21,466 nt of DNA from Thermoplasmata archaeon (GCA_030637965.1 DAOWFO010000080.1:1-21466); one strand, 5' to 3'. Positions 5,848-14,366 are shown, counted from the first letter of the stretch. Made by a program: numbers and translations. Notes: generated by a model from the sequence alone, not told the origin.

Positions 5848-7095
5848 TTATATATCAATTGGGTATCGTGATATTCCTGCTATTCCACTAAAAGCAGAGT
5901 ATAAAGAATCCCCTTCTTCGCTATTCTGGGAGACTAGGACTACTTTTCCGCCAGATTTCTCTGCTAACTCCGAAAGTTCATCTATAATATCAATCTTTTT
6001 TTCCAACTCCATTAAAGGCTGCGATTTACATTTATGGCAATTTGGTATGATAAAATCTTCTAACTCACTTTCATCGATAGTAATTTCTTTTTTATAGTTA
6101 CATACAGGACATTTTAATATTAATCTATATTTCCTGAGCTTCTCTGAGAGTAACAACGTATCGACTACTCCCATCTCCAACGCTTTTCTCACTTGTGCTT
6201 CACCATAAATAGCCAGACTTTGATCTCCTTTTTTAACCTCCTTTAGAAAACGTTTCATTACATTCTTCTCTTTAGCAACTTCCAAATCAGACATCGTCTC
6301 TGAAGCAATAGTAACCAGTTCCCTTAGACCAAATTCATCTGTATACCCTGTATCAAAGACATCTATAATTTTATTCTGAATTACATAATGGAGATATTTT
6401 TCTTCAACAAAATATTTTTTTGTAGGGCCCGGGCCTCCAATTAAAATGCCTTTAACATCATTCTCTGCATTGAATATTTCGCTTGCTTTTTCTCCGCATT
6501 TTACAAACCACTCATGAGCTGCAATCTCTGTTTGACGTTCAAATCTTCTCTGTGATTGTCCCCCTTTGCCATGTTTTCCGGGAACTTGAGAGGTCATATA
6601 TTTAAGCAAATCTACTCTGTTTCCCCTCAAGATACCTACTGTACACTCTCTTCGATCAATCAACAACAGACCATAGACGTCCTTTTCTGTTAGCATTTCT
6701 TCTAGTGGGATTATATAAAATAAAGAATCACAACGATAAAGGAATGTCTTAAATGGCATTGGGGGTTCAATAACGAATACAACCATTTCTGTCTGGTCGC
6801 TGCCAATGCCCTTATGACCGACAAAAAAAACAACGCCGTTTTTGGGCGATTGCTTAAAATTTTTTAATCTACTCAAAATAGATTCAATGGCAGATAAAAC
6901 GTTTTTTCGAGTTGTTTTTGATTTAATATTCTGAGATTCAGATAACTCATTTTTTAGATAAGAAGTAACATCATAAATCTGTTTTGTCGGAGGAATATAA
7001 AGCGAAATTAGCTCTGTGTGTTTACCTTTGCACTCTTTCAATTCTTCAAGCTGGCGTTTAAGATCGTATTTTTGTCTTTGAGTCATCTCCTCCAT
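5848..7095 (-). CDS. prf1: Peptide chain release factor aRF1
   Basis: A 415-residue class-1 release factor (eRF1/aRF1 family) that reads all three stop codons in the ribosomal A site and triggers peptidyl-tRNA hydrolysis. Domain 1 has the stop-codon motif NIKS (56-59) and YxCxxxF as YRCDSLF (120-126). Domain 2 carries the catalytic GGQ (178-180) in GKHGKGGQSQRRF. Domain 3 has GPGPTKKYF, and near the C-terminus two CxxC pairs (CPVCN and CHKC) that form the zinc site of archaeal members. The length is normal. ATG 7095 is backed by AAAAGGAG eight bases upstream; an in-frame ATG three codons later is less well placed. AGATTATATT at 7131-7140 (minus strand) is a plausible own TATA box. NIKS and YxCxxxF are intact, so nothing suggests altered stop reading. 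Confidence 0.97.
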   Translation of the reverse strand: MEEMTQRQKYDLKRQLEELKECKGKHTELISLYIPPTKQIYDVTSYLKNELSESQNIKSKTTRKNVLSAIESILSRLKNFKQSPKNGVVFFVGHKGIGSDQTEMVVFVIEPPMPFKTFLYRCDSLFYIIPLEEMLTEKDVYGLLLIDRRECTVGILRGNRVDLLKYMTSQVPGKHGKGGQSQRRFERQTEIAAHEWFVKCGEKASEIFNAENDVKGILIGGPGPTKKYFVEEKYLHYVIQNKIIDVFDTGYTDEFGLRELVTIASETMSDLEVAKEKNVMKRFLKEVKKGDQSLAIYGEAQVRKALEMGVVDTLLLSEKLRKYRLILKCPVCNYKKEITIDESELEDFIIPNCHKCKSQPLMELEKKIDIIDELSELAEKSGGKVVLVSQNSEEGDSLYSAFSGIAGISRYPIDI

Positions 7096-7180
7096 GTGAT
7101 ATTCTCCTTTTAAATAGCCTCTTCATATCAAATATAATCTTCAATAAAATTTATAATATCTTTTAAATCTTATCAAATCG

Positions 7181-8425
7181 TTACAATTTTAATATTTCCC
7201 CATCGTTTGGACTGCAAATCTCTGCATATTCTTTAAGAGGATCTGCAAGAGCATTACGGTTATTGCTATGCATAAGTATTATTTTTTCTGGATTACATTG
7301 TTTTGCAAACTCAATAAGCTCACTATGCCCAGCATGGCCAGAAAAATCAAAATATTCTACTTCACACTCAATATTTTCAACGACACCGTAAAAATCTAAT
7401 TTTCTTTTTTCCACAAGCAATCTACTATTTGTATCTTCAACCTGATATCCTGTAAGAAAAACTGCACTTTTTGGGTCGTTTTTCAGCTTGTTCATATAAC
7501 CCAACACAGGTCCACCATCCATCATTCCACTTGATGTAATTATAACTTCTGATTCTAAAGCTAACTTTCTACCATGATCGGAATGAACGAAATTCAATCT
7601 ATTAAGTGCTTTTTTAAGATCTTGTGATGACCTTAGGCATTTGGGATGTTTCAAAAATATTTTAGATACTTTTCTACCCATCCCGTCATACCAAACATTA
7701 TATCCAGAATTCCCTAAAATAAGCGCAAGTTCTTGAGACCTCGATACAGCGAAAGCAGGCAATACTACTACACCACCACGAGTTACAACCTCTTCAATTT
7801 TATCTAAAAAATCCTTTTCTAGTTCAGATCTCTTTTTTGGATGTTCCCTTCCAGCATATGTTCCCTCCATAAATAAAATGTCACATTGTACTGGTTTCGT
7901 TCCCTTAACAAGTCTAGTATCATCAACATTTAGATCGCCCGTAAACAAAATATTTTTTGATCCGACAATCTCAAACATTAGTGAACCCGGAATATGTCCT
8001 GCAGAATGAAATCGAACTTCACAATCATTTCCGATATTTTCTTTTTGTAATGGCTCTACAGGATTAATGCAAAGTTTAGCTTGACTTATGTCTGAGGTGT
8101 TATATGGAGGAGCATAACCTTCCATTTTCGCAATTTTAATTGAATCTTTATGCAACAAATTTGCAATCTCTCCTGTCAGTTTTGTTGCAATAATATCTTG
8201 ATCAACACCAGAACAAAGAGATGGTGTCATTCCAGAATGATCAAGATGAGAATGAGTGAGTAATATTTTATTAACTGGTGGCGCTGGAAGGGGGTATGCA
8301 GGTGGTTTACTAGGAGTCATTCCATAATCAAAAAGTAATCGGATACCGTCTGTTTCTAGCACCATTGCTAAACTACCAACTTCATCGCTACCACCTAGAA
8401 ACTGAATTTTTATATCATTACGCAT
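7181..8425 (-). CDS. Beta-CASP metallo-beta-lactamase RNase, aCPSF2 type
   Basis: A 414-residue zinc-dependent ribonuclease of the CPSF73-like beta-CASP family. The metallo-beta-lactamase core has HSHLDH at 58-63 (motif 2), AGHIPGS and FTGDLN (motifs 3-4), and the beta-CASP region follows with FMEGTYAGREH, VVLPAFAVSRSQE, ITSSGMMDGGP and FLTGYQVEDTNSR. The closing zinc-ligand histidines are in FSGHAGHSE and ILMHS. The N-terminal KH domains of aCPSF1, the archaeal transcription terminator, are absent, so this is the shorter aCPSF2 group, with endo- and 5'-3' exonuclease activity reported for relatives. The gene lies 49 bp after the NfeD gene and 85 bp before aRF1 in the same direction, perhaps in one long transcript. 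No Shine-Dalgarno is visible before ATG 8425. Confidence 0.92.
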   Translation of the reverse strand: MRNDIKIQFLGGSDEVGSLAMVLETDGIRLLFDYGMTPSKPPAYPLPAPPVNKILLTHSHLDHSGMTPSLCSGVDQDIIATKLTGEIANLLHKDSIKIAKMEGYAPPYNTSDISQAKLCINPVEPLQKENIGNDCEVRFHSAGHIPGSLMFEIVGSKNILFTGDLNVDDTRLVKGTKPVQCDILFMEGTYAGREHPKKRSELEKDFLDKIEEVVTRGGVVVLPAFAVSRSQELALILGNSGYNVWYDGMGRKVSKIFLKHPKCLRSSQDLKKALNRLNFVHSDHGRKLALESEVIITSSGMMDGGPVLGYMNKLKNDPKSAVFLTGYQVEDTNSRLLVEKRKLDFYGVVENIECEVEYFDFSGHAGHSELIEFAKQCNPEKIILMHSNNRNALADPLKEYAEICSPNDGEILKL

Positions 8426-8474
8426 TATTAAGTCATGCCGTGGAAAAGGATAAGAGTTGATTAATGTTTGGTCG

Positions 8475-9788
8475 TTATTCTTTAGATTTTACGATTAGAA
8501 CAGATCCGTCTTTTTTCGAAATAACAACTTTTGTGCCTGGTTCAATTATATTATCGGATTTGGCCTGCCAATATTCTCCCTTAAAACGTACATAACCTGG
8601 GCCATCTGGTGTTATTCTATCTATTGTCTCTGCATTCTCTCCAACAAAGATCCCGACCGCTTTCTTCTTTTTCCTAATTTGAATTACTTTATACAGTAAA
8701 AATCCAAAAAATGCGGCAAAAAGTACAGATGCCACCAATAATATTATTATTAAATCATTTATCCAATCCATCGAAATCACCCACTCTCTGGTAGAAAAAG
8801 TTGGTATAAGGAATATAGATCCCAAGACCAAACAGATAATTCCACCAATACCTATTATACCAAATCCTGGCGTGGCAAATATTTCTATAATAAACAGAAG
8901 GCATCCGATAATTATAAAGATTATGCTTAGCTCAGATATCGCAAATCCAGTTCCAACTAAGGATATAAGTATTGCAATTACACCAAACACCTCTGCACCA
9001 AACCCAGGAGATGATATACCAAAAATCAAGGCGAAAATTCCAAGCATCATTAAAAGAGAAGTGAGTACTGGATTTGATATAATTTTAAGAAATTGAATTG
9101 AGAATGAAGGCGTATAAATTATTTGTTTTGCATCTTTTGTATTAAGTATTACATTTCCTATTGATGTGGTAACATTGACACCATCGATATCATTTAGTAG
9201 CTGTTCAACAGATTCAGACACATATTCGATGACACCATACTCTTTTGCTAGTGTGGCATTAACATTCCTATTGATGGTAATAAATTCTTTTGCAAGTGTT
9301 TTGTTTCTCCCGTACATATTAGCTCGTTCTTGAATCCATTCCACAAGGGCATTGATTGTTTTTGATTCGTTAACAACTCTGGTTCCTTCAAAAGTTACTT
9401 CCACTGGTTGACAAGAACCAATAATGGTATGATTTGTCATTACTGCAATGTGGGCACTCATCAGAATGAATGTTCCAGCAGACCATGCTGCAGAACCACT
9501 AGGGTAAACATAACCTATCACAGGGACTTTGCTATTCTGTATTAAATCTGCTATATCGAATGTTTGTTTTAATCCTCCGCCAGGTGTGTCGAGTAGGATA
9601 ATAATTGCCTGAGAGTTTTGATTTTCGGCCTCTCTTATACTTTCTTTTAAAATTTCTACAGATGATTGATCAATTGTATCAGTTATTTCTACAATTAATA
9701 TATTTAAATCTTGAGCACCTACGATATATGTAGATGAGTGGAAAATAAAAAGAAAAATAAAGAAAATAAGGGAGAGTTTTTGCTTCAT
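8475..9788 (-). CDS. nfeD: NfeD-type membrane-bound serine protease (stomatin protease)
   Basis: A 437-residue membrane protease of the long NfeD (1510-type, ClpP-class) family. Order: signal peptide (about 1-25); ClpP-like serine protease domain with LLDTPGGG (65-72) and the nucleophile in AWSAGTF (Ser103); general-base Lys probably Lys143, 40 residues on, against 41 in Pyrococcus PH1510; four or five membrane helices (about 240-370); and a C-terminal OB-fold NfeD domain from about 375. PH1510 cuts the C-terminal hydrophobic part of its partner stomatin. The partner gene lies directly upstream and overlaps by four bases (9785-9788), so the pair is translated together. All catalytic positions look intact. 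Acts outside the membrane face with OB domain on the other side, by analogy. Confidence 0.95.
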   Translation of the reverse strand: MKQKLSLIFFIFLFIFHSSTYIVGAQDLNILIVEITDTIDQSSVEILKESIREAENQNSQAIIILLDTPGGGLKQTFDIADLIQNSKVPVIGYVYPSGSAAWSAGTFILMSAHIAVMTNHTIIGSCQPVEVTFEGTRVVNESKTINALVEWIQERANMYGRNKTLAKEFITINRNVNATLAKEYGVIEYVSESVEQLLNDIDGVNVTTSIGNVILNTKDAKQIIYTPSFSIQFLKIISNPVLTSLLMMLGIFALIFGISSPGFGAEVFGVIAILISLVGTGFAISELSIIFIIIGCLLFIIEIFATPGFGIIGIGGIICLVLGSIFLIPTFSTREWVISMDWINDLIIILLVASVLFAAFFGFLLYKVIQIRKKKKAVGIFVGENAETIDRITPDGPGYVRFKGEYWQAKSDNIIEPGTKVVISKKDGSVLIVKSKE

Positions 9789-10549
9789 TCTACAACTTTC
9801 TGGTTAACTGCTTTTGCTATTCCAGCAATAGTTCCCATTTCTCCAGCAGGAACTATTATAAGGTTCTTCTCTCTAGCAATTTCTTGAAGTGTTTGAAGTT
9901 CTCTGAGTCTCATCGCCATTGGTGTCTTTTCATATAACATTGCTGCATCACTCATTCTCTTTGATGCTTGAAATTCCCCTTCCGCGATAATAATCCTTGA
10001 TCGTTTTTCTCTCTCTGCCTCAGCCTGCTTTGCAATTGCTCTAAGCATTTCATCAGGCAGTGCAACATCTCGAATAGTCACATTAGATACTTTTATGCCC
10101 CATGGATCTGTACCAGTATCGATGATTGTTTGTAGGCTTTTATTGAGTTCCTCTCTTTTTGATAGTAATTCGTCCAAAGTCTTTTGTCCTAATATATCTC
10201 TCAGTGTTGTTTGTGCTAGTAAACTTGTTGCTACCTCATATCTTTGAACCTCGATTACAGCCTTTTCCGGATCTGTTACTCTAAAGTATACTACTGCATC
10301 AACATCTACCGTTACGTTATCTTTAGTAATCACCCTTTGTTTTGGTACATCTATAACACGAGTTCTCAAATCTAATTTTATTATACTATCTATTATTGGT
10401 ATAATAAAAACAAGACCTGGGCCTTTTATTCCCTGTAATCTACCCAACCTAAATATAACTATTCTCTGATATTCTGCCATAATTTTTATTGCCGATGATA
10501 GTAATAACACCAAAAATATTATTATGACAATTGTTACGTATTCATACAT
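9785..10549 (-). CDS. Stomatin-like SPFH-domain membrane protein
   Basis: A 254-residue SPFH/band-7 protein. One N-terminal membrane segment (about 4-25) is followed by the SPFH domain: EYQRIVIFRLGRLQGIKGPG, DLRTRVIDVPKQ, TKDNVTVDVDAVVYFRV and TLRDILGQKTLDELL. A charged coiled coil follows (AKQAEAEREKRSRIIIAEGE), then a hydrophobic C-terminal stretch NLIIVPAG, the region cut in Pyrococcus stomatin PH1511. Such proteins form oligomeric rings on the membrane and scaffold other membrane proteins. GGAGGT at 10558-10563, eight bases before ATG 10549, is among the strongest ribosome binding sites in the window. It heads the stomatin-NfeD operon with ATATATTTTT near 10602-10611 (minus strand) as TATA box. 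Confidence 0.95.
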   Translation of the reverse strand: MYEYVTIVIIIFLVLLLSSAIKIMAEYQRIVIFRLGRLQGIKGPGLVFIIPIIDSIIKLDLRTRVIDVPKQRVITKDNVTVDVDAVVYFRVTDPEKAVIEVQRYEVATSLLAQTTLRDILGQKTLDELLSKREELNKSLQTIIDTGTDPWGIKVSNVTIRDVALPDEMLRAIAKQAEAEREKRSRIIIAEGEFQASKRMSDAAMLYEKTPMAMRLRELQTLQEIAREKNLIIVPAGEMGTIAGIAKAVNQKVVE

Positions 10550-10706
10550 ACTTTCCTACCTCCATAGATAAAAACCAACGTGTGTTATTAAGTGTTTCTT
10601 TAAAAATATATGTATGGCGTGAACTTTGTGTTTAAGAATAATTGAACGATGTAAACAGTTTTATTATACAAGAAGACATTATGGATTAGTAGTGAGAAAA
10701 TAGACT
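10550..10706. promoter_or_regulatory. Divergent promoter region, stomatin operon and enolase
   Basis: Leftward, ATATATTTTT around 10602-10611 would give a start near 10580 and a 30-base leader with GGAGGT. Rightward, TTTTATTATA at 10658-10667 would start transcription near 10690, about 17 bases before the enolase ATG; that leader has no clear Shine-Dalgarno. No gene is seen in the spacer. Confidence 0.45.
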
Positions 10707-11996
10707 ATGTCTGAAATTATCAAAATAAAAGCTAGAGAAATCTTGGATTCCAGAGGAAACCCAACAGTTGAGGTTGATGTTGTTACCGAAAAGGGGGTTT
10801 TTAGAGCTATGGCGCCAAGCGGGGCAAGCGCAGGGCGACATGAAGCTTTGGAACTCAGAGATGGAGACAAAACAAGATATTTTGGAAAAGGAACTTTAAA
10901 GGCAGTTGAAAATGTAAATAAAAATATATCCCCAAAACTTATTGGATTGAATTGCCGCCATCAAGAAACAATTGACAATATTATGTTAAAATTAGATGGA
11001 ACTGAAAACAAGGATAAATTCGGTGCTAATGCAATACTTCCAATTTCCATGGCATTAACTAAAGCAGGAGCTGCTGATAAAAATCTCACTTCATATTCCT
11101 ATATCGCTGAGATGTTCGGCGTCTTACCTCATAAAATGCCTGTTCCCATGTGCAATGTAGTAAACGGCGGAAAACATGCAGGCCAAGAGAATTCAATACA
11201 AGAACATATGATTATGCCCACAAATGCAAAATGTTTTACAGATAGCATTAGAATGGTTTCTGAAACATATCATCATCTTGCCAAAATTCTAAAGAAAAAG
11301 TTTGGTGCTGGAGGAATACTTATCGGAGATGAGGGCGGGTTTGCACCTTCACAGATAACTAGTGTAGATGATAGATTAGAATTAATACTAAAAGCAGTAG
11401 AAAACGCTGGATATAATGATATGATGAAAATAGCATTAGATCCTGCTTCAAGTGAATTTTTCTATGATGGAATATATAAGATTGGTAAAAAATCATACTC
11501 TGGGGGAGAAATGATTGATTTCTATGTTGATCTATGCAAAAAATATCCCATCATAAGTATTGAAGATGGTCTCGCAGAAGATGACTGGGATTCCTGGATA
11601 GAAATGACAAATAAGCTAGGTAACAATATTCAAATTGTAGGCGATGACCTGTTTGTAACAAACCCAAAAAGAATTCAAAAAGGTATTGAACTAAATGCAG
11701 CAAATTCCGTTCTTATAAAACTTAATCAGATTGGTACTGTAACTGAGACATTAAATGCGATAAAAATGGCGCATGATGCAGGTTGGACTACGATTATAAG
11801 CCACAGAAGCGGGGAGACGGAAGATAATTTTATTGCAGATTTGGCAGTTGGCACAAGTGCCGGTCAAATTAAAACCGGAGCACCTGCCAGAAGTGATAGA
11901 AACGCCAAGTATAATCAATTAATAAGAATAGAAGAAGAACTTGGAGAAGATTCAGAGTTTCACGAGATTGACTTTCAAATAGATCGCTTAGCGTAA
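10707..11996 (+). CDS. eno: Enolase (phosphopyruvate hydratase)
   Basis: A 429-residue enolase, full length, interconverting 2-phosphoglycerate and phosphoenolpyruvate in glycolysis and gluconeogenesis. Seen: AREILDSRGNPTVEVDV near the N-terminus, the mobile loop PSGASAG (37-43), NGGKHAGQ, catalytic Glu in GDEGGFAP, Mg ligands in ALDPASSEF, SIEDGLAEDDW and VGDDLFVTNP, the catalytic Lys in IKLNQIGT, and the C-terminal SHRSGETED and GQIKTGAPARSDR blocks. The loop has SAG where STG is usual, and IQEHMIMP has His where Phe is usual; neither removes a catalytic residue. It is followed 42 bp later by the SerA-like gene in the same direction. With PycAB nearby it links PEP, pyruvate and oxaloacetate metabolism. 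Confidence 0.97.
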   Translation: MSEIIKIKAREILDSRGNPTVEVDVVTEKGVFRAMAPSGASAGRHEALELRDGDKTRYFGKGTLKAVENVNKNISPKLIGLNCRHQETIDNIMLKLDGTENKDKFGANAILPISMALTKAGAADKNLTSYSYIAEMFGVLPHKMPVPMCNVVNGGKHAGQENSIQEHMIMPTNAKCFTDSIRMVSETYHHLAKILKKKFGAGGILIGDEGGFAPSQITSVDDRLELILKAVENAGYNDMMKIALDPASSEFFYDGIYKIGKKSYSGGEMIDFYVDLCKKYPIISIEDGLAEDDWDSWIEMTNKLGNNIQIVGDDLFVTNPKRIQKGIELNAANSVLIKLNQIGTVTETLNAIKMAHDAGWTTIISHRSGETEDNFIADLAVGTSAGQIKTGAPARSDRNAKYNQLIRIEEELGEDSEFHEIDFQIDRLA

Positions 11997-12038
11997 AAGT
12001 TTTTATATGTTTTTATATACATACAATAGGAGTTATTC
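11997..12038 (+). promoter_or_regulatory. Tandem TATA-like repeat and RBS before the SerA-like gene
   Basis: GTTTTTATAT is repeated exactly and without a gap at 11999-12008 and 12009-12018. Each copy contains an archaeal TATA-like box, ten bases apart. GGAG at about 12029-12032 lies six bases before ATG 12039. The T-rich run also follows the enolase stop directly and could act as its terminator. Confidence 0.45.
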
Positions 12039-12989
12039 ATGAAAATACTCATTACAGATAAAATGGCAGACGAAGCTATAGAGCTTTTAAAGGATACTGG
12101 ACATGATGTAACTTTTAATGAAATGGATGCTGAGACTCTTATTGCAGAAATCTCAAAATATGATGCATTAATGGTTAGAGGTAGAACAAAGGTCTTAGAA
12201 GAAATAATCAAAGCAGGGGCAAAAGGAAAATTAAAAGTAATTGGTAGAGCTGGTATAGGCGTGGACAATATAGATTTAGAAACTGCCGCTAAGAACAATA
12301 TTAAAGTCGTAAATGCTCCAACTGGAGCAACTGGTAGTGTCGCAGAGCTTGCCATGGCACATATGCTTTCTCTTTCAAGACATATTTCCAAGGCAGATTC
12401 AACTATGAAAAAAGGAGAGTGGGCAAAAAAACAATTGAAGGGAATTGAAATTTATGGAAAAACTCTTGGCCTAATTGGATGTGGAAATATCGGAAAACGT
12501 ACCGCTAAATATTCCCAAGCATTCAATATGTCCATAATCGGATATGACCCGTATATTTCAAAAGAAGATATGCAAAAAGATGGAATAAAAAAAACTGATC
12601 AACTATGCGATATTATGAAAGAAGCAGATTTCATTTCACTTCATCTTCCACACATACCTTCAACTCACCATATCATAGATGAAAAAATGCTTTCAAAAAT
12701 GAAACCAACCGCATATCTAATCAATTGTTCTCGTGGCGGAATTGTTGATGAAGATGCCCTTTATAATGCTTTGAAGGATGGGAAGATTGCCGGTGCTGGA
12801 ATTGATGTTTTTGAAAATGAACCCCCTAAAGATAGTCCTCTACTATCACTTTACAATGTTATTTTAACACCTCATTTAGGTGCTAATACAGAGGAAGGAC
12901 AAATACGAGCAGGAACAGTGTGTGCTGAGCAGGTTATTAAAGGTCTTAATAATGAGATGCCGGATTTCTGGGTAAATAAAAAAAAATGA
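12039..12989 (+). CDS. serA: D-3-phosphoglycerate dehydrogenase-like 2-hydroxyacid dehydrogenase
   Basis: A 316-residue NAD-dependent D-2-hydroxyacid dehydrogenase. The substrate half has VRGRTKV (46-52) and GRAGIGVDNID (69-79). The Rossmann half has the dinucleotide loop GLIGCGNIG (144-152) with acidic Asp170 after the second strand for NAD. The catalytic trio is Arg232 (CSRGG), Glu261 (FENEP) and His279 (TPHLGA). The GVDNIDLxxA pattern and PHLGANTEE are most like phosphoglycerate dehydrogenase, the first step of serine synthesis. It lacks the C-terminal intervening and ACT domains of many archaeal SerA enzymes, so serine feedback through ACT is not expected. Another D-hydroxyacid substrate remains possible. 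It lies between enolase and translin in one direction. Confidence 0.87.
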   Translation: MKILITDKMADEAIELLKDTGHDVTFNEMDAETLIAEISKYDALMVRGRTKVLEEIIKAGAKGKLKVIGRAGIGVDNIDLETAAKNNIKVVNAPTGATGSVAELAMAHMLSLSRHISKADSTMKKGEWAKKQLKGIEIYGKTLGLIGCGNIGKRTAKYSQAFNMSIIGYDPYISKEDMQKDGIKKTDQLCDIMKEADFISLHLPHIPSTHHIIDEKMLSKMKPTAYLINCSRGGIVDEDALYNALKDGKIAGAGIDVFENEPPKDSPLLSLYNVILTPHLGANTEEGQIRAGTVCAEQVIKGLNNEMPDFWVNKKK

Positions 12990-13033
12990 AGTGAAGAAAA
13001 AGATATAACTATAATGATTGTTTTGAGTATACA

Positions 13034-13732
13034 ATGAAGAATTTGGGTAAAATTATTGACAAAATCGAGAAAAATATCGACGACAAGGATAGAATTAGAG
13101 AGAGAGCACTAAGATCTTCAAGAGAAATAATCATAGGATGCAGGAAGGCAATTCAATGTATTCATCAGGATTTAATGAAAGATTCTGAAAAGTATATAAA
13201 GAAAGCATCCGGCAAATTATTAGAATTATATGATATGACGGCGAATCATTCTGAATTATATCATGCTGGTTTTGTTGAAAATGCTGCACAAGAGTTGGTA
13301 GAAGCACATTGCCTCTTTAATATAATGCAAGGTAAAATTTTACCTGATCCAGATAAAATCCAAACCACATATAGTGCATATTTAAAGGGATTATGTGATG
13401 TAGTGGGAGAACTTAGGAGAAAATCCTTGGATTCTATTCTAGCTGGTGAGTCAGAAAAGGCAAATGATTACCTAAGACTTATGGAAGACATATATAGCGC
13501 CATTATACGATTTGATTACCCTTCTGGATTGATTCCAATAAAGAAAAAGCAAGACATGGTTAGAGGAATTATTGAAAAGACAAGAGGTGAGTTAGCTGTA
13601 GCAAGTTGCGAGAGGAGAATTGAATATCACACTGATGAATTTCGAGGGGTTCTTGATAAAATTAATTTAAAAAAGAAAAAAAGAAAAACCAAGAAAAACG
13701 ATACTGATTTAGACGTAGACAGAGTCTGGTAA
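13034..13732 (+). CDS. Archaeal translin-family RNA-binding protein/ribonuclease
   Basis: A 232-residue all-helical translin-family protein. The helical pattern RALRSSREIIIGCRKAIQCIH, then AAQELVEAHCLFNIM and DVVGELRRKSLDSI, is typical of archaeal translin. The acidic residues in AAQELVEA and VVGELRR occupy the region of the TRAX catalytic glutamates, so an RNase role is possible. Eukaryotic translin-TRAX (C3PO) clears RNA fragments, including the 5' leaders of pre-tRNA; archaeal forms make octamers with RNA inside. The C-terminus has a very basic run (about 211-221) and then an acidic DTDLDVD ending RVW. It follows the SerA-like gene by 44 bp and precedes the TBP pair by 71 bp. Confidence 0.82.
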   Translation: MKNLGKIIDKIEKNIDDKDRIRERALRSSREIIIGCRKAIQCIHQDLMKDSEKYIKKASGKLLELYDMTANHSELYHAGFVENAAQELVEAHCLFNIMQGKILPDPDKIQTTYSAYLKGLCDVVGELRRKSLDSILAGESEKANDYLRLMEDIYSAIIRFDYPSGLIPIKKKQDMVRGIIEKTRGELAVASCERRIEYHTDEFRGVLDKINLKKKKRKTKKNDTDLDVDRVW

Positions 13733-13803
13733 AATTATTTTTTGTAATCGAAATCTTTATAAAAACCCTTTAAATACTCCAGGAAAGGAAGGCTATTGTT
13801 GTT
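13733..13803 (+). promoter_or_regulatory. Promoter and RBS of the TBP gene pair
   Basis: TTTATAAAAA at 13756-13765 is a strong archaeal TATA box; a start near 13785 would keep the purine-rich AGGAAAGGAAGG (13781-13792) mostly in the leader. A second TATA-like TTTAAATA lies at 13769-13776. The T-run at 13737-13743, just after the translin stop, may end the upstream transcript. If the first box is used, the TBP pair sits under a promoter that TBP itself would recognise, allowing autoregulation (inference). Confidence 0.5.
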
Positions 13804-14349
13804 ATGGCAGAAATAATTATTGAAAATATTGTTGCGACTACCCAGTTAGCCGATGAGTTAGACATACAACATTTAGCCAATAAGATAGAAAATTCCAAAT
13901 ATGATCCCAATGAATTTACCGGTCTGATTTTGCATTATAGTGAACCCAATACCATTGCTTTTCTCTTTCCAAGTGGAAAGGTGGTTTGTACAGGTGCAAA
14001 AAATATTGAGGATGCTGAGAATGCAATAAACAAAACAAGAAACAATATCCGAAATTCTGGAGTTTCTACTATAAAAGAGCCGAAAATAGAAATTCTAAAC
14101 ATAGTCTCTTCTTCTGATATCGGTAGGAAGTTGAATCTAAAATCAATAGTCGATAACCTATTGTTAGATAACGTGGAATATAATCCTAAAAAATTTCTAG
14201 GATTAATATATAAAATGGATGATATAGGCATGATGTCGATTCTTTTTGAATCTGGAAAAATTGTTTGTACCGGAGCTAAGAAATTAGAAGATGCAACTTT
14301 ATCAATAAACACAATCGAAGATAAACTTTCATCTATGGAGTTATTATAA
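13804..14349 (+). CDS. Divergent TATA-binding protein paralogue
   Basis: A 181-residue TBP-fold protein made of two pseudo-symmetric repeats. Minor-groove Asn residues are kept (Asn8 in ENIVATT, Asn99 in LNIVSSS), as are all four DNA-kinking Phe positions (Phe38, Phe55, Phe131, Phe148). However, the conserved FPGL turn is FTGL in repeat 1 and FLGL in repeat 2. The repeat-2 stirrup, where TFB binds in archaeal and eukaryotic TBP, is YNPKKF, against YEPEQF in the neighbouring TBP: two acidic residues lost and Lys gained. It is therefore likely to bind DNA but with changed shape or partner. It is the first gene of a two-gene operon, 17 bp before the canonical TBP. It could be a condition-specific TBP, a modulator, or a decaying copy; intact reading frame and core residues argue against decay. 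Confidence 0.9.
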   Translation: MAEIIIENIVATTQLADELDIQHLANKIENSKYDPNEFTGLILHYSEPNTIAFLFPSGKVVCTGAKNIEDAENAINKTRNNIRNSGVSTIKEPKIEILNIVSSSDIGRKLNLKSIVDNLLLDNVEYNPKKFLGLIYKMDDIGMMSILFESGKIVCTGAKKLEDATLSINTIEDKLSSMELL

Positions 14350-14366
14350 AAAATGGAGAAAAAAAT

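Noticed and set aside
7181..8425. aCPSF1 transcription terminator factor
   Set aside because: The N-terminal KH domains are missing; length fits the shorter aCPSF2 group.
11975..12391. Minus-strand frame opposite the SerA-like gene
   Set aside because: Shadow of a conserved dehydrogenase; no ribosome binding site.
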